A stretch of DNA of 47,467 nucleotides from Paenibacillus agaridevorans (GCF_003112455.1 NZ_BDQX01000007.1:1-47467); one strand, 5' to 3'; shown: positions 20,001 to 28,939, counted from the stretch's first letter. Translations and numbers: made by a program. The notes: generated by a model from the letters alone, not told the origin.

Positions 20001-23000
20001 CAGCCAGTATGACCATGGTGCAAGCTCTGATTTATAAAATGCATCTGATGTCGGCCTTACTTGGAACATCACTGCATTGGCGCCTGTTTCCGCAAGATCA
20101 TCAAGAATTTTTATAAGGTCTGCTTTTTGCACCGCCGCACGAGCTTGCGTGTCTTCAATCTTCCATGAATCTGTTGATGGCCAGTCAATATTAACAACAG
20201 TGCTTATCCAGGCGGCACGCATCTCACGTTTGTTTACCGGTGTTTCCTCTGGAACATTATACTTATCCCATGGAGCTGCTATTCGTGCTGCAAGATATTT
20301 TGCTACCTCTGTATTTAATGCGGCTACAGCCGCATCAATAGCATCCTGGTCAGCATGAATATCGCCTACAACTACTTGTGCTGCTGCAATTGCGGTTGTA
20401 ACAGCAGTATTTGCATGTTGCGGATACTGTCCGCCAAGTGTCCCTACTACGGTTGAATTAACCTTAGCCTGTGCATCAGCAATAGCCTCAATCAGTTCAG
20501 TTTTATCAACATCTAATGGAACCATTGCATCCTCAAAAGCCTTAATTGCAGCATTTAGATCGTTAAATATACGATCAATATCTGTCTGGGTTTGTGCATC
20601 AGCTTTAGCAGTTGTTGCAGCCGTTATTGCCGATAACAAATCATCCATTGATTGTTGCGGATATTGTCCGGGTTCAGTTCCTGCAACTGCTCCATCATGC
20701 AGAGCTATAGCCTTTGCTATCGCAGCATCTAAATCAATTGTCACTAAAGGCGAAACCACCATTCCGTCAAAATCAGCAACAGCTTGTGCTAATGCCGTTT
20801 TTGCCGCCTCAACATCTCCTTGTGTCGCGCCTGCATGGTTATATACTGTGTTTGCTGCATCTATCGCAGCTTGCAGTGCTACCTTGGCTCCGCTTTGATA
20901 TTGTCCTGGCAGTGCTCCTTCAACTGCGAGATCATGTTTTGCCTTTGCGGCATCTATCGCAGCTTTTAAACCCTGAATATCAATTAGCGGAATTTGTGAA
21001 GTTTTAAAGGTGTTAACTGCAGCATTTAATGTTTCTGCTGCACGATCAATATCCGACTGTACGGTGCTGCTTACCAAAGATTGTGCAGCAATGAGAGCAT
21101 CATTCAAAATGGCTGTGGAGCCTATAGGGTATTGACCTCCCTGTGTCCCTTCCACTGCGCCAAGAAGCAGGGATTTTGCAGTTGCAATAGCTCCTATCAG
21201 TCCTGTTTTATTTAATGTAGCAGCCGGAGTTACATTATATATTGCAGTAAGGTCGTCCATGTAGATCGTACTGTTTACTCTGCCAGCAGATGAGGTTTCA
21301 ACTAATCCAGGCATAATGTTTAGCAAAAGGCCCGTCGATGCATTAAAAGTTGCTTGCGGTACATCATAGGTTACAAAATTCCAGCCTGATTTCATCACGG
21401 AATTGGCTGGCAAGAAATTGGCGGTTGTGGCTGAAGTACCGTCTGCCTTTCTTATTTCTGCACGTAAGCTGAAAATCGTCTCATCATTGCCATAAAGCCA
21501 AAAACCAATTTTGTTCGGTGTATTCTCTCCGGTAAATTTCAATTTTTGGTTAGGGTAGGATGCACCTTTTACATAAGCACTTGCTGTTCCGCTTGTTCCC
21601 GCAAAATAATAATCAATCTTAAATGATCGATTTCCGTTTTTCACGTAATGGGGATCATTGTTATATGAAATAGCGGGCTTAGTGCTTCCTCCATCATTAA
21701 TCCAGTCAACAATGCTCTTGCCGCTGCCATGGTCTTCATAGTCCTCTATGATCTGATGCCGCTCGCTTACAATCTGTGCAGCCATATAGGCCTCAACTGC
21801 TGAGTTAAGCAAATCGGTAGCACTATAAAGATCTGCCATAACGGCTGCAGGATTGTTCATAACGCTAGCTGCAGCATCAATAGCGGCATTAAGCCCCATG
21901 CGCTCTGATAAAGGATACTGCCCGTGGCCTGTACCGGCAGTCGTGATGTCATAAAGGCTTTGCGCAGCTGCAATTGCCCCGCTTATTTCTGTCGTATCCT
22001 TTGTTTCGCTTCCATAAACAGCCACAAGATCATCGATATAAATGGTGCTGTCCACCTTATCATTGGATGATGTGGCAACGATACCAGGCATAAGTGTTAT
22101 AGTGAGACCCGTAGATTGATAGGACGGAGCCACCGTGTACTCCAGATACTTCCATCCAGTAAAATTCAGCGTATTAGAAATGTTTTGATTTGTATTAGTG
22201 GAACCAGTCGTAATTCCTGCACGGAACTCTGCCCTCAGAGCAAAAGTTGTAACATTATTTCCGTATACCCAGAAACCTATCTTTTGCGGGACTTCCCCGG
22301 GTTTAAACACAATGCCCGTACCTTGGTTCGGACGAACATAGGCGCTTGCAGTACCTGCAACTTTGGATAACTTATAGTCAACCTTCAAGGAACTATTTCC
22401 ACTATGCTTTATAGCGGTATCATAGGACAAAGTTGGCGGTGTGCTGCTGGCGCTGTCGCCTGTCCACTTCATCAAGCTTTGGGCAGCTCCACCGTTAACA
22501 ACCCCATTTTCAAAGTCGTCCAGCACTATTACTGCAGCAACTTCAACCGTAGCTGTAACATTAGTGGATGTACCGTTTATTGTCCCTGTAACCGTAAATC
22601 TGTGTGTTGTTAAGCAGTCAACAGCCGGATCCACACTTGGCCAGGTTACTAAAACAGTGTCCATCGTGCCATCATCATAGGTGACCTTAACCGTATTTGG
22701 AAGCTTCGGTGCTACGCCGATACCTGTCTTCACATATACCGGATCAATGCTTGCTATGTTTACAGCGCTTTCAACAGTTACCGCAGCTTCTACCTTCATT
22801 GCGGCACCTTCAACTGTTCCCTTTACGGTAAAGTCATTAATTCTAGCGTAGTTTTCTGCCGGAATATCATCCCAGACTACTGCTACACTTGAGCTTGTGC
22901 CGTCAGAGTATGTGGCATTAACGCTCGGGGGAAGTATTGGAGGTATTCCCACCCGAGTTGTAACAGCTATGGGCGCATATAAGTTAACTGCCGGATATAC

Positions 23001-25196
23001 GATATAGTTGCCTTCTGCTTTTAGATTTGTTCCATCAACTATTCCCTGTATGCCTTTCACACTTGGATTTCTGTATTCATCGAAAGGTGCGGCGTTTTTA
23101 TAATCTTCAGGATCCGGAGTTTCCCATATAACGGGAAGTGACGAAACTGTATGGTCTGTATAAATTACATCTACGGTAGCTGGAAATACCGGAGCCGTAT
23201 TTTGTTCTGTTCTTACAATTACAGGATTAATATATTTGATAGCCGGTGCAACAACTGAAACATGTGCTTTAACAGTCATTCCTGTTAGTGTTCCGTTCGT
23301 ATGAATAACTGTCCCGGTTACATCAAAGCTAGTTCCGGCAGCGGAATAAAGATTAGGGTCCGTTATCTTCTCCCACTTTACCATCATATTAGCCGGAGAA
23401 CCTGATGTCATATTAACCCTTACGGATACAGGAAGAACCGGGGCTGTACCGACTGCAGTAGTAAGGTCTGCATCGATTGCACGAACCGGTGTCGGCGCAT
23501 TTGGCGAGCTCTCGTTTTGGAGGCGGTCAAGTGCAGTGACAACATACTGTACCTTGCTTGGATCTGATACAGCTGTATCGGTATAACTTGTTATATCTTT
23601 ACCGCCACTATCAACAGTCTTGCCAACAACTGCAATTATTTTTGTTGAATCTGATGTATCAAGATTTTCATTCTCTGCAAATCTATAAATCGCATAATAT
23701 GCGGTGCTGCCTGTTTCATCATTAGATATCCATGTAACTTCTGTAACGCCACCTACAGCCTCGGCAGTAACATTTGTGGGCATCGCTGGAGCAACGCTGC
23801 TCTTCCAGGTTGCTTTTGGAGCTATAGCCTTATTCGCCCAGGCGGTTCTTACTCCATTTTCTACAGCTTCCTTTTTATAAATTCCTGCACCTGGAACAAT
23901 ATTGCTGCTCTGGTATAGGAATGAACCATCGATCCCGCGGCCTGTCATTTCACTTCTATAATTTGTATTGAGTTGTATTTCCCTGATAATCTCATCTTTG
24001 GCGTAAGGATCCAAAAATCCCGTTTCCGTTGGATTGGTTGTAGCATTTACCCTATACAATCCCATACCCATATAAAGCTTTGTATTGGGATTTGTAAGGT
24101 GATCCGCCCACCATGTTGCTATTACACCGTAGGGAGCCACATCGCGGCCAAAGGGCCAGTAAACCTGTGGAGTCAGGTAGTCAATCAGCCCCTCGTTCCC
24201 CCATCTTAATGTATCTGCAAAGCTCCTATCATAGTTTGGTCCACCTCCGGCAGTTGGAGAACCGTTAACATGCCCGTCTTTCATATTGGCCCACATACCG
24301 GCAGGGCTGATTCCAAACTGTACCCAAGGTTTTGCTGAACGAATTTTTTGGGAAAGATCGCTGATAAGCTTGTATGTATTATTTCTTCGCCAATCGCCTA
24401 TGTCTGTAAAACCGCCCTTATACTTTTCAAATGTGGCTTTGTCATCATAATCAAAGGCTTTACCCTCATGGTAGAAATAGTCATCGAAATGAACGCCGTC
24501 AATATCATACTTATCAACAACTTCCATAACGCTATCCGCTATCCATGCTTGTGCTTCAGGTATACCTGGATCTACTACATACACGCCATCATAGGCTTTT
24601 TTAATCCAATCAAAATGAGTGTTGAAAATACTCTTTGGCAGTGCCTTGAGTTGAGCAACCATGGCATCATTGATCGCAGTTGCGGCACGATATGGATTAA
24701 ACCATGCGTGCAGCTCTAATCCACGCTTGTGCGCTTCGTCTATTGCATATTCAAGCGGGTCAAAGCCTGGATCGCCGCCTGGTGTCCCTGTCATAACGAT
24801 AGACCAGGGAACGAGATCAGATTTATAGAGCGCATCGGAAGAGGAGCGAACCTGAAACATAACCGCATTCAGATTGCTGGCAACTGCCGCATCCAAGATA
24901 TGGCTTAGTTCTTGCTTTTGCTTTTCCACCCTCGCTGCAGGATCAGAAATAGCTAACGATGCCGAGGATGGCCAATCTGAATTGTATACGGTTACAATCC
25001 AAGTCGCACGCATATCTTCCTTCTTGGAAACATCCGAGTTTAAGTACTGTTGATAGGGTGTCCATGCATCTGAATCTGGAGGAGTAACCCCCGCCGCTGA
25101 AACGTGAATAGCAGGTAACATGGATGTTAGCATGACTACTATAAGCATCCAGCTGCATATTGCTTTGCAACGCGCAAATAAACGATTCATTTTCAC
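17070..25196 (-). CDS. Giant S-layer-anchored protein with duplicated GHL10 glycosidase-like domain
   Basis: A 2708-aa exported protein with a signal peptide (1-35, ending HVSAA). Domains in order: GHL10 (DUF187, YngK-like) barrel at about 55-455 (MRATWIVTVYNSDWP, MFQVRSSSDALYKSDL, DGVHFDDYFYH, YLTPQVYWPF); Fn3-like 456-565; several Ig-like (group 4) repeats 575-890; carbohydrate-binding-like module 892-1062; a FIVAR helical repeat; a second such module 1142-1319; four FIVAR repeats with GQYP motifs 1320-1640; a second GHL10 at 1640-2072 (DGIHFDDYFYV, YITPQVYWTF); Fn3-like; FIVAR, Big_2, FIVAR, Big_2 (2175-2510); an acidic linker; and three SLH domains (2525-2706). SLH repeats should hold it to the cell-wall polymer. 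GHL10 proteins act or are predicted to act on peptidoglycan-like or other glycans; the substrate here is unknown. The start follows AAAGGAGCAG. It appears monocistronic. Confidence 0.93.
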   Translation of the reverse strand: MKMNRLFARCKAICSWMLIVVMLTSMLPAIHVSAAGVTPPDSDAWTPYQQYLNSDVSKKEDMRATWIVTVYNSDWPSSASLAISDPAARVEKQKQELSHILDAAVASNLNAVMFQVRSSSDALYKSDLVPWSIVMTGTPGGDPGFDPLEYAIDEAHKRGLELHAWFNPYRAATAINDAMVAQLKALPKSIFNTHFDWIKKAYDGVYVVDPGIPEAQAWIADSVMEVVDKYDIDGVHFDDYFYHEGKAFDYDDKATFEKYKGGFTDIGDWRRNNTYKLISDLSQKIRSAKPWVQFGISPAGMWANMKDGHVNGSPTAGGGPNYDRSFADTLRWGNEGLIDYLTPQVYWPFGRDVAPYGVIATWWADHLTNPNTKLYMGMGLYRVNATTNPTETGFLDPYAKDEIIREIQLNTNYRSEMTGRGIDGSFLYQSSNIVPGAGIYKKEAVENGVRTAWANKAIAPKATWKSSVAPAMPTNVTAEAVGGVTEVTWISNDETGSTAYYAIYRFAENENLDTSDSTKIIAVVGKTVDSGGKDITSYTDTAVSDPSKVQYVVTALDRLQNESSPNAPTPVRAIDADLTTAVGTAPVLPVSVRVNMTSGSPANMMVKWEKITDPNLYSAAGTSFDVTGTVIHTNGTLTGMTVKAHVSVVAPAIKYINPVIVRTEQNTAPVFPATVDVIYTDHTVSSLPVIWETPDPEDYKNAAPFDEYRNPSVKGIQGIVDGTNLKAEGNYIVYPAVNLYAPIAVTTRVGIPPILPPSVNATYSDGTSSSVAVVWDDIPAENYARINDFTVKGTVEGAAMKVEAAVTVESAVNIASIDPVYVKTGIGVAPKLPNTVKVTYDDGTMDTVLVTWPSVDPAVDCLTTHRFTVTGTINGTSTNVTATVEVAAVIVLDDFENGVVNGGAAQSLMKWTGDSASSTPPTLSYDTAIKHSGNSSLKVDYKLSKVAGTASAYVRPNQGTGIVFKPGEVPQKIGFWVYGNNVTTFALRAEFRAGITTGSTNTNQNISNTLNFTGWKYLEYTVAPSYQSTGLTITLMPGIVATSSNDKVDSTIYIDDLVAVYGSETKDTTEISGAIAAAQSLYDITTAGTGHGQYPLSERMGLNAAIDAAASVMNNPAAVMADLYSATDLLNSAVEAYMAAQIVSERHQIIEDYEDHGSGKSIVDWINDGGSTKPAISYNNDPHYVKNGNRSFKIDYYFAGTSGTASAYVKGASYPNQKLKFTGENTPNKIGFWLYGNDETIFSLRAEIRKADGTSATTANFLPANSVMKSGWNFVTYDVPQATFNASTGLLLNIMPGLVETSSAGRVNSTIYMDDLTAIYNVTPAATLNKTGLIGAIATAKSLLLGAVEGTQGGQYPIGSTAILNDALIAAQSLVSSTVQSDIDRAAETLNAAVNTFKTSQIPLIDIQGLKAAIDAAKAKHDLAVEGALPGQYQSGAKVALQAAIDAANTVYNHAGATQGDVEAAKTALAQAVADFDGMVVSPLVTIDLDAAIAKAIALHDGAVAGTEPGQYPQQSMDDLLSAITAATTAKADAQTQTDIDRIFNDLNAAIKAFEDAMVPLDVDKTELIEAIADAQAKVNSTVVGTLGGQYPQHANTAVTTAIAAAQVVVGDIHADQDAIDAAVAALNTEVAKYLAARIAAPWDKYNVPEETPVNKREMRAAWISTVVNIDWPSTDSWKIEDTQARAAVQKADLIKILDDLAETGANAVMFQVRPTSDAFYKSELAPWSYWLTGKQDVDPGFDPLQFAIEEAHKRNLELHAWANPYRVSMPAAMYKDESGKPLSDLNAVGNMLSQVPDSIYAKHPEWIKVGTSRFVLDPGIPEAAKYVEDSVMEIVENYDIDGIHFDDYFYVGSNGGFDAGYSDQSTYDTYADKTEFPKIEDWRRNNTYTLVKNLHNRINAAKPWVKFGISPAGVWGNKKDGHPDGSETSAGIPNYDRAYADTKKWVLEEIIDYITPQVYWTFANSAAGYGVVSSWWSDLLENNPDVHTQLYMGVGLYWLNPVEGTTDKYWNTPGVGDQEIARQLKFNAANPHIDGTMIFTYNSFKVNSPNAASAASLIKNDLWATKALMPAMPWKGGVAPEAPVLVSGTFEDGSHTISWQDNDENTAYYAVYRFEDNEAVDINNPVKLIAKVRKSETGPQSYTDQTGQPTSNYVVTALNRLSDESIPSNESTQLPMIDTSALDSEIVAAVELVDNAEVGTEAGQYPQEAIDALTAAVTIASAIKVNAKTQEEIDRAAEGLKAAVESFKAAQIVDPNIKVEEVSLDKETLQLNVGGVYQLKATITPSGAANKNVTWTSSDDGIAAVDNTGKVTAIAEGIAVITVTTEDGNKTATSVVTVSMPSETIDTTELDNQIKIAADLRDTAGIGTNPGQYPQSAKDALEAAITAALTAKADAKTQEDIDSATVNLKSAVARFIAAKIPVHEVIYVPIHVTGVSLDKQTLELNIGDESQLTATIRPSNADLKLVTWKSSNENVAIVDRAGRVVAKGSGTAIITVTTTDGNMTATCVVNVNAPVTEEEEPKPEENFEVKFSDILGHWAEASIKLAAAKGIISGYADGTFKPKSEVTRAEFAVMLARMLNLQGNGAELEFNDMAAIGSWAKQGIAQAVQAGIVKGYSDGSFRPNAKISRVEMVTMIVNALGFADNSKATTGFADDAEIPAWARAVVATAVENGLVQGVGGNKFAPNQTATRAESVVVLLRALEFASE

Positions 25197-25320
25197 TGCT
25201 CCTTTTATAAATTTTGATATTTCGCTTCAAGCCACTGAACAGATTCGCCTTATTTCTTTTCCCCATCCCTCCTATAAAGTAACTTCGACAGCTTAAAATC
25301 GCTTTGCGGATCCTATCTGA

Positions 25321-25349
25321 ATATTATACAAATTCGAATGTTTCGTCAA
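25321..25349 (-). promoter_or_regulatory. Sigma-A promoter of the giant SLH gene
   Basis: On the minus strand TTGACG (25344-25349) is 17 bp from TAATAT (25321-25326); an overlapping TATAAT (25323-25328) would give 15 bp. The predicted transcript has a leader of about 115 bases before the ATG at 25196. The flanking sequence is very AT-rich. Confidence 0.65.
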
Positions 25350-25452
25350 TAAATTTCACAAACATATTTTATTATGAAATTTTATTTCGACTTATAAAAT
25401 TATAAGACGACTCGCTCTACTCTGTAGAACGCGGCATCTGTTGCATAAGAAA

Positions 25453-25478
25453 AGCCCAAGCGCTAACACGCTTGGGCT
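25453..25478 (-). terminator. Terminator at the end of the HisD-like operon
   Basis: AGCCCAAGCG (25453-25462) and CGCTTGGGCT (25469-25478) pair perfectly, with TTTTCTTAT following on the minus strand. It lies directly behind an SLH gene tail (25494-25574) and was probably the terminator of that lost gene. Confidence 0.9.
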
Positions 25479-25493
25479 CAAATATAATGCGGC

Positions 25494-25574
25494 TCAGTTA
25501 TATAACTCTGCACGGGTGATGACGCGATCCGGTTGGACGCTGCCATCCGAGTAACCCTGAACAATTGCTTGGAA
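25494..25574 (-). pseudogene. SLH-domain tail of a lost S-layer gene
   Basis: In a different frame from the HisD-like gene, the minus strand reads QAIVQGYSDGSVQPDRVITR followed by AELYN and a TGA at 25494-25496. This matches the middle of an SLH domain (compare GIVKGYSDGSFRPNAKISR in the neighbouring giant protein). The frame begins exactly where the HisD-like coding region ends. It is thus the 3' end of a deleted SLH protein gene, still joined to its terminator. Confidence 0.75.
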
Positions 25575-25576
25575 AC

Positions 25577-26872
25577 TCACTTCGATGCGGACAACTTGGA
25601 ACGCCCATATCGGCGTACGCGCAGAAGCGCCTGCTCCCTATGCCCCATGAATCGTTCGATCTCGCACAATCTGGCGGCATACTCGCCGACCAGTGCGCTT
25701 GCTTCCGATGTGCACGACTGATAGGTACACGTTTTGAGGAACTTGCCTACCCATAGCCCTCCGGTATACCTTGCCGCTCCTCTGGTCGGCAGCGTATGAT
25801 TGGTGCCGATCACTTTGTCCCCGTAGGCCACATTCGTTTCCGGCCCCAAGAACAATGCGCCGTAGTTCGTCAGGCGCTCCAGGAAATATCGAGGATTCTC
25901 GGTCAGCACCTCCACATGCTCGTAGGCCAGCTTATCTGCTTCAATTACAGCCTCTTCCAAGCTGTCTACCACTATGATAATCCCATTATTGTTCCAGGCC
26001 ACGCTTGCAATGTCCGCAGTCGGCAAAGTCATAAGTTGTCTATCGATCTCGAGCAACGTTTCATGCGCAAGTTGCTCCGAAGTCGTAATTAGTACCCCGG
26101 GCGAAGTCGGCCCGTGCTCGGATTGACCGAGAATGTCGCAGGCTACCATTTCCGCGTCCGCCGTATGATCGGCAATGATCATTACCTCCGTCGGGCCCGC
26201 GAACAGGTCAATGCCAACTTGGCCGTATAGCTGCCGCTTGGCCTCGGCCACGTAGGCGTTCCCCGGACCGACAACCATATCCACCGGCTCGATCGTTTCC
26301 GTGCCCAGCGCCATAGCCGCCATCGCTTGCACTCCGCCGACAATATAAATCTCATCCGCTCCCGCAAAATCCATAGCGCAAACCGTGGCTTCTGGAATTT
26401 CGCCATTTATCGGCGGCGTGCAGCAAATGACCCGTTTCACACCGGCTACCTTGGCGGTAAGGATGCTCATATGGGCGGACGCCAGCATCGGATATCGTCC
26501 GCCCGGAATGTAACAACCCACGCTATTGACAGGGATATTGCGATGCCCCAGAACGACTCCGGGCAACGTCTCTACCTCCAGATCGCGGATTGTAGCTCGT
26601 TGTTTTTCTGCAAAATTGCGTACTTGATCCTGAGCAAAACGAATGTCCGTCTTGGTTTGCTCGGGTACTTTGGCGATGATTTCGTCAATTTGCCGTCGGC
26701 TCAGTCTGAACTGCTCTGGAGACCAATTGTCGTAATGCCGGGAGAACCCGCGCACCGCTTGATCTCCGTTCTTTTTCACCTGTTTAAGAATGTCGCGCAC
26801 CGTTTCGTAAACCCTCTGATCTTGCTCTTCCGCTTCCGCTGGGCTTTTTCCCGTCTTCAGATACTTTGCCAT
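25577..26872 (-). CDS. hisD: HisD-family NAD-dependent dehydrogenase (HpsN-like paralogue)
   Basis: A 431-aa cytoplasmic protein of the histidinol dehydrogenase fold. The zinc-site residues are kept: Gln and His in GQSEHG (about 250), the EH pair in YEHVE (about 320) and the late His in [19 protein letters not shown]. That last motif, with [10 protein letters not shown] and KTCTYQ, is typical of the paralogous branch that includes sulfopropanediol dehydrogenase HpsN, not of true histidine-biosynthesis HisD. No his genes are nearby; it closes a sugar-uptake operon, so oxidation of a sugar alcohol or similar polyol is likely (inference). The ATG at 26872 follows GGAGG by 10 bases; a TTG at 26878 is the alternative. 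The last eight or so residues (RSKLSASK) may be foreign, produced by the junction with the SLH tail. Confidence 0.85.
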   Translation of the reverse strand: MAKYLKTGKSPAEAEEQDQRVYETVRDILKQVKKNGDQAVRGFSRHYDNWSPEQFRLSRRQIDEIIAKVPEQTKTDIRFAQDQVRNFAEKQRATIRDLEVETLPGVVLGHRNIPVNSVGCYIPGGRYPMLASAHMSILTAKVAGVKRVICCTPPINGEIPEATVCAMDFAGADEIYIVGGVQAMAAMALGTETIEPVDMVVGPGNAYVAEAKRQLYGQVGIDLFAGPTEVMIIADHTADAEMVACDILGQSEHGPTSPGVLITTSEQLAHETLLEIDRQLMTLPTADIASVAWNNNGIIIVVDSLEEAVIEADKLAYEHVEVLTENPRYFLERLTNYGALFLGPETNVAYGDKVIGTNHTLPTRGAARYTGGLWVGKFLKTCTYQSCTSEASALVGEYAARLCEIERFMGHREQALLRVRRYGRSKLSASK

Positions 26873-26903
26873 TTGCAATGATCCTCCTTCATTCTGACCT
26901 GTA

Positions 26904-27218
26904 TCAACGCTCGCTTACCGAAGAAGCTCGAGAGCCAGTTCGAAGCTTAAAATCCACAAACTTCACGGGAATGCTGCCGTTAGCTGCGGATTGAACGGAT
27001 AGTGGAAATACCGAGCTCCAGGTAACCGCGTCGTAGACATCGATAGCCGGCTTTCTTTGTTCCTGAATGGATGACACAAACTCCTGCATGACGAAGAAAT
27101 CTCCGCCCCCATGTCCCGTTCGCAGCGCTTCCGCCGACCATTTCACCCAGTCAGGATGCTCCCATCGTTTCTCGTGCTGCCATAGGGACTGCCACTGGGG
27201 ATCATGAGCGTTCTCATG
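26904..27218 (-). pseudogene. C-terminal remnant of a Gfo/Idh/MocA (GH109-like) oxidoreductase
   Basis: About 104 codons stay open from just after a TGA at 27219-27221 to the stop at 26904. The text includes WEHPDWVKWS, GHGGGDFFVMQEF, AIDVYDAVTWSS and PVKFVDF, the C-terminal signature of Gfo/Idh/MocA proteins close to GH109 enzymes. The Rossmann N-terminal domain (about 300 residues) is missing and the upstream gene ends only 13 bases away. An internal ATG (27146) could give 80 residues, but without the NAD domain this would not be an enzyme. It sits between the TIM-barrel gene and the HisD-like gene and was once part of that operon. Confidence 0.8.
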
Positions 27219-27234
27219 TCATAACGCTATAAAT

Positions 27235-28905
27235 TCAGCGAGAGGTTAAGCTGTGCGGTCCCTTCACCCAGTCGTTCCGATCGGGCGTAAGAAAGTAACG
27301 ATCAAGAAATTCGTCCAAATCTTCCTCCAGCATCCCCAGAACGGTTTGAATCGGTTCTGCCGAACGTTGGTTTTGTTGATCCTCTTTCAACAACGCCGTC
27401 AGTTCGGCAAGAAGCCGCTCCGGCACCTCCCGATGGTCTTCGCGATAAGAGCGAATGATGCGAACCAGATTCGTTTCCCGTAAATGATACGCATAGGACA
27501 TAGCCCGTCTTTGGAAACCGTCTAACTCGTCCAAGTTTTTCTTTAATACGTCTCGAAGCGACGCGGAAACCCTTTCAAGAGCATTCCGTCCTGTTTGAAT
27601 GGCCGCTTCCGCCCGCTCAGCGCTCAATTTGCATCGAAGCTGAATATCCTCGATCATCCAAGGGTCCGGCTCAAGATCGTCGGTTTTCATGAAGATCGAC
27701 CTACGCGTGGATTCCCATGAGGGGGTATGGCATTGCTGCCCCCGGATAAACGCGGCAGTCATGGAATGCGACACGTCGCAAAGACCGATTTTGCGGACAA
27801 ACCAGGAGACATCCCACGGAAACAGCTCGAACGATTCCGAGCTCAGACGCCAGAAAGCCTTCATTTCTTCGGCTGCCATCCCGTAGGGTTCGGCAAGCTT
27901 CTCCAGCGCTTCGTCGTCCCCGATGCAGGGATTCCGAAAGAACAGCTCCGTAACCCGTAAATTCGGATCGGGCTTGATCATATCTATGCCGAAGTATTCC
28001 TTAATCCCCACTGCGCCGGGAGTACCGGCTATCGCCCTGAGCTGGCGCAAGGTGACAAGCGGGTAAGCGATATGTTCGTAAGGCTCGACTTCCTCCGTTG
28101 CGGAAGTAAAGAACCCTTCCACGACAAACGGGATATTCCGTTTGACCGCAAGATTGGCGGCATTTTTCAAAAAACGGTCTACCGGAAGCGTAACGGTAAC
28201 TTCGGCAATATTCGAATGCAGCGCCAGACTGACGCAATCCGCGTCTAGCTTCTCGATCGACTTAAGCACCTGTCCCGCCGACAATTCCCATGGCTCCCAC
28301 CAAAGACGTCCTCCGGTCAGCCGCTTCCATGTTCGGGCGAGCAGATTAACGAAAGGGACGACGCGCTCATCCAGAGGAATTCCCCTGCACGACTCGCAGT
28401 TTCCGAACTCGTTGCACAGCCAAGCGTCCTGATCGTAGGTGTAGAGCAACAGATCGTCAACCCCGGGAAACTCCTCGTTAAACCGTTCTAGCAGTGCTAC
28501 ATACCTGTCGGGCGTTACGCCGTCCAGCAAGCAATTTTCGAGGGGCAGATCTCGATAACCATCCTGTCCGTTGTAAGGGGCGCCAAAATGGAAAATGGAG
28601 CGCATTCCCGCCTGCTTGCATAACTGTATACGCTCTCTGAGATCGTTTCTTCGCCGCTCCCATGCGCCCGAAGAGGAATCGCCGCCTATCGGTATCTTCT
28701 GCTCGTATTTAAGCGATGCTTCGCCGGATAACGCTACGACGTCCTCCAAATTTAACGGTTCGTCGTGCGGACGCCCTCCCCAGGCGATATTCAGCTGCAG
28801 AGCGTTAAATCCGATTTGTTTCATGGACATTACCGTCTCCTCCGTCCATGAGACAAACTTGACGGGACTTCCGATCAATCCGATTTTGAACTTCAAATTT
28901 GCCAT
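27235..28905 (-). CDS. TIM-barrel glycoside-hydrolase-like protein of unknown family
   Basis: A 556-aa protein without a signal peptide. The N-terminal 330 residues read as a beta/alpha barrel: KIGLIGSPVKFVSW, FNALQLNIAWGG, CKQAGMRSIFHFGAP, VDDLLLYTYDQDAW, LWWEPWEL and IPFVVEGFF are strand-like steps with acidic or aromatic ends. A Cys cluster, CNEFGNCESCRG (about 185-196), resembles the Cys-rich insert of bacterial DUF4838 and GH20/GH84-type barrels. The last 150 residues are helical with many charges. I cannot name the family or the catalytic residues. It is the third gene after the binding protein and probably acts on the imported glycan in the cytoplasm. The start follows AGGAGAAC. Confidence 0.75.
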   Translation of the reverse strand: MANLKFKIGLIGSPVKFVSWTEETVMSMKQIGFNALQLNIAWGGRPHDEPLNLEDVVALSGEASLKYEQKIPIGGDSSSGAWERRRNDLRERIQLCKQAGMRSIFHFGAPYNGQDGYRDLPLENCLLDGVTPDRYVALLERFNEEFPGVDDLLLYTYDQDAWLCNEFGNCESCRGIPLDERVVPFVNLLARTWKRLTGGRLWWEPWELSAGQVLKSIEKLDADCVSLALHSNIAEVTVTLPVDRFLKNAANLAVKRNIPFVVEGFFTSATEEVEPYEHIAYPLVTLRQLRAIAGTPGAVGIKEYFGIDMIKPDPNLRVTELFFRNPCIGDDEALEKLAEPYGMAAEEMKAFWRLSSESFELFPWDVSWFVRKIGLCDVSHSMTAAFIRGQQCHTPSWESTRRSIFMKTDDLEPDPWMIEDIQLRCKLSAERAEAAIQTGRNALERVSASLRDVLKKNLDELDGFQRRAMSYAYHLRETNLVRIIRSYREDHREVPERLLAELTALLKEDQQNQRSAEPIQTVLGMLEEDLDEFLDRYFLTPDRNDWVKGPHSLTSR

Positions 28906-28939
28906 TGAGTAGCGTTCTCCTCTCTTCTCTGCAGCGGGT

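Noticed and set aside
18000..21200. Repeated GQYP-containing segments as a CRISPR-like or DNA repeat array
   Set aside because: They are diverged FIVAR protein repeats of about 75 codons in one reading frame, with no identical DNA repeats or spacers.
24943..25266. 107-codon minus-strand frame overlapping the start of the giant SLH gene
   Set aside because: Its AGGAGGG is only one base from the ATG and the product is the giant protein's start read out of frame.
25577..26872. Reading the HisD-like gene as part of a histidine operon
   Set aside because: No other his genes are present and the C-terminal signature is that of the paralogous HpsN-like branch.
26904..27146. 80-aa frame as an intact small protein
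   Set aside because: Homology-like text continues upstream of its ATG to a stop, so it is the tail of a longer broken gene.
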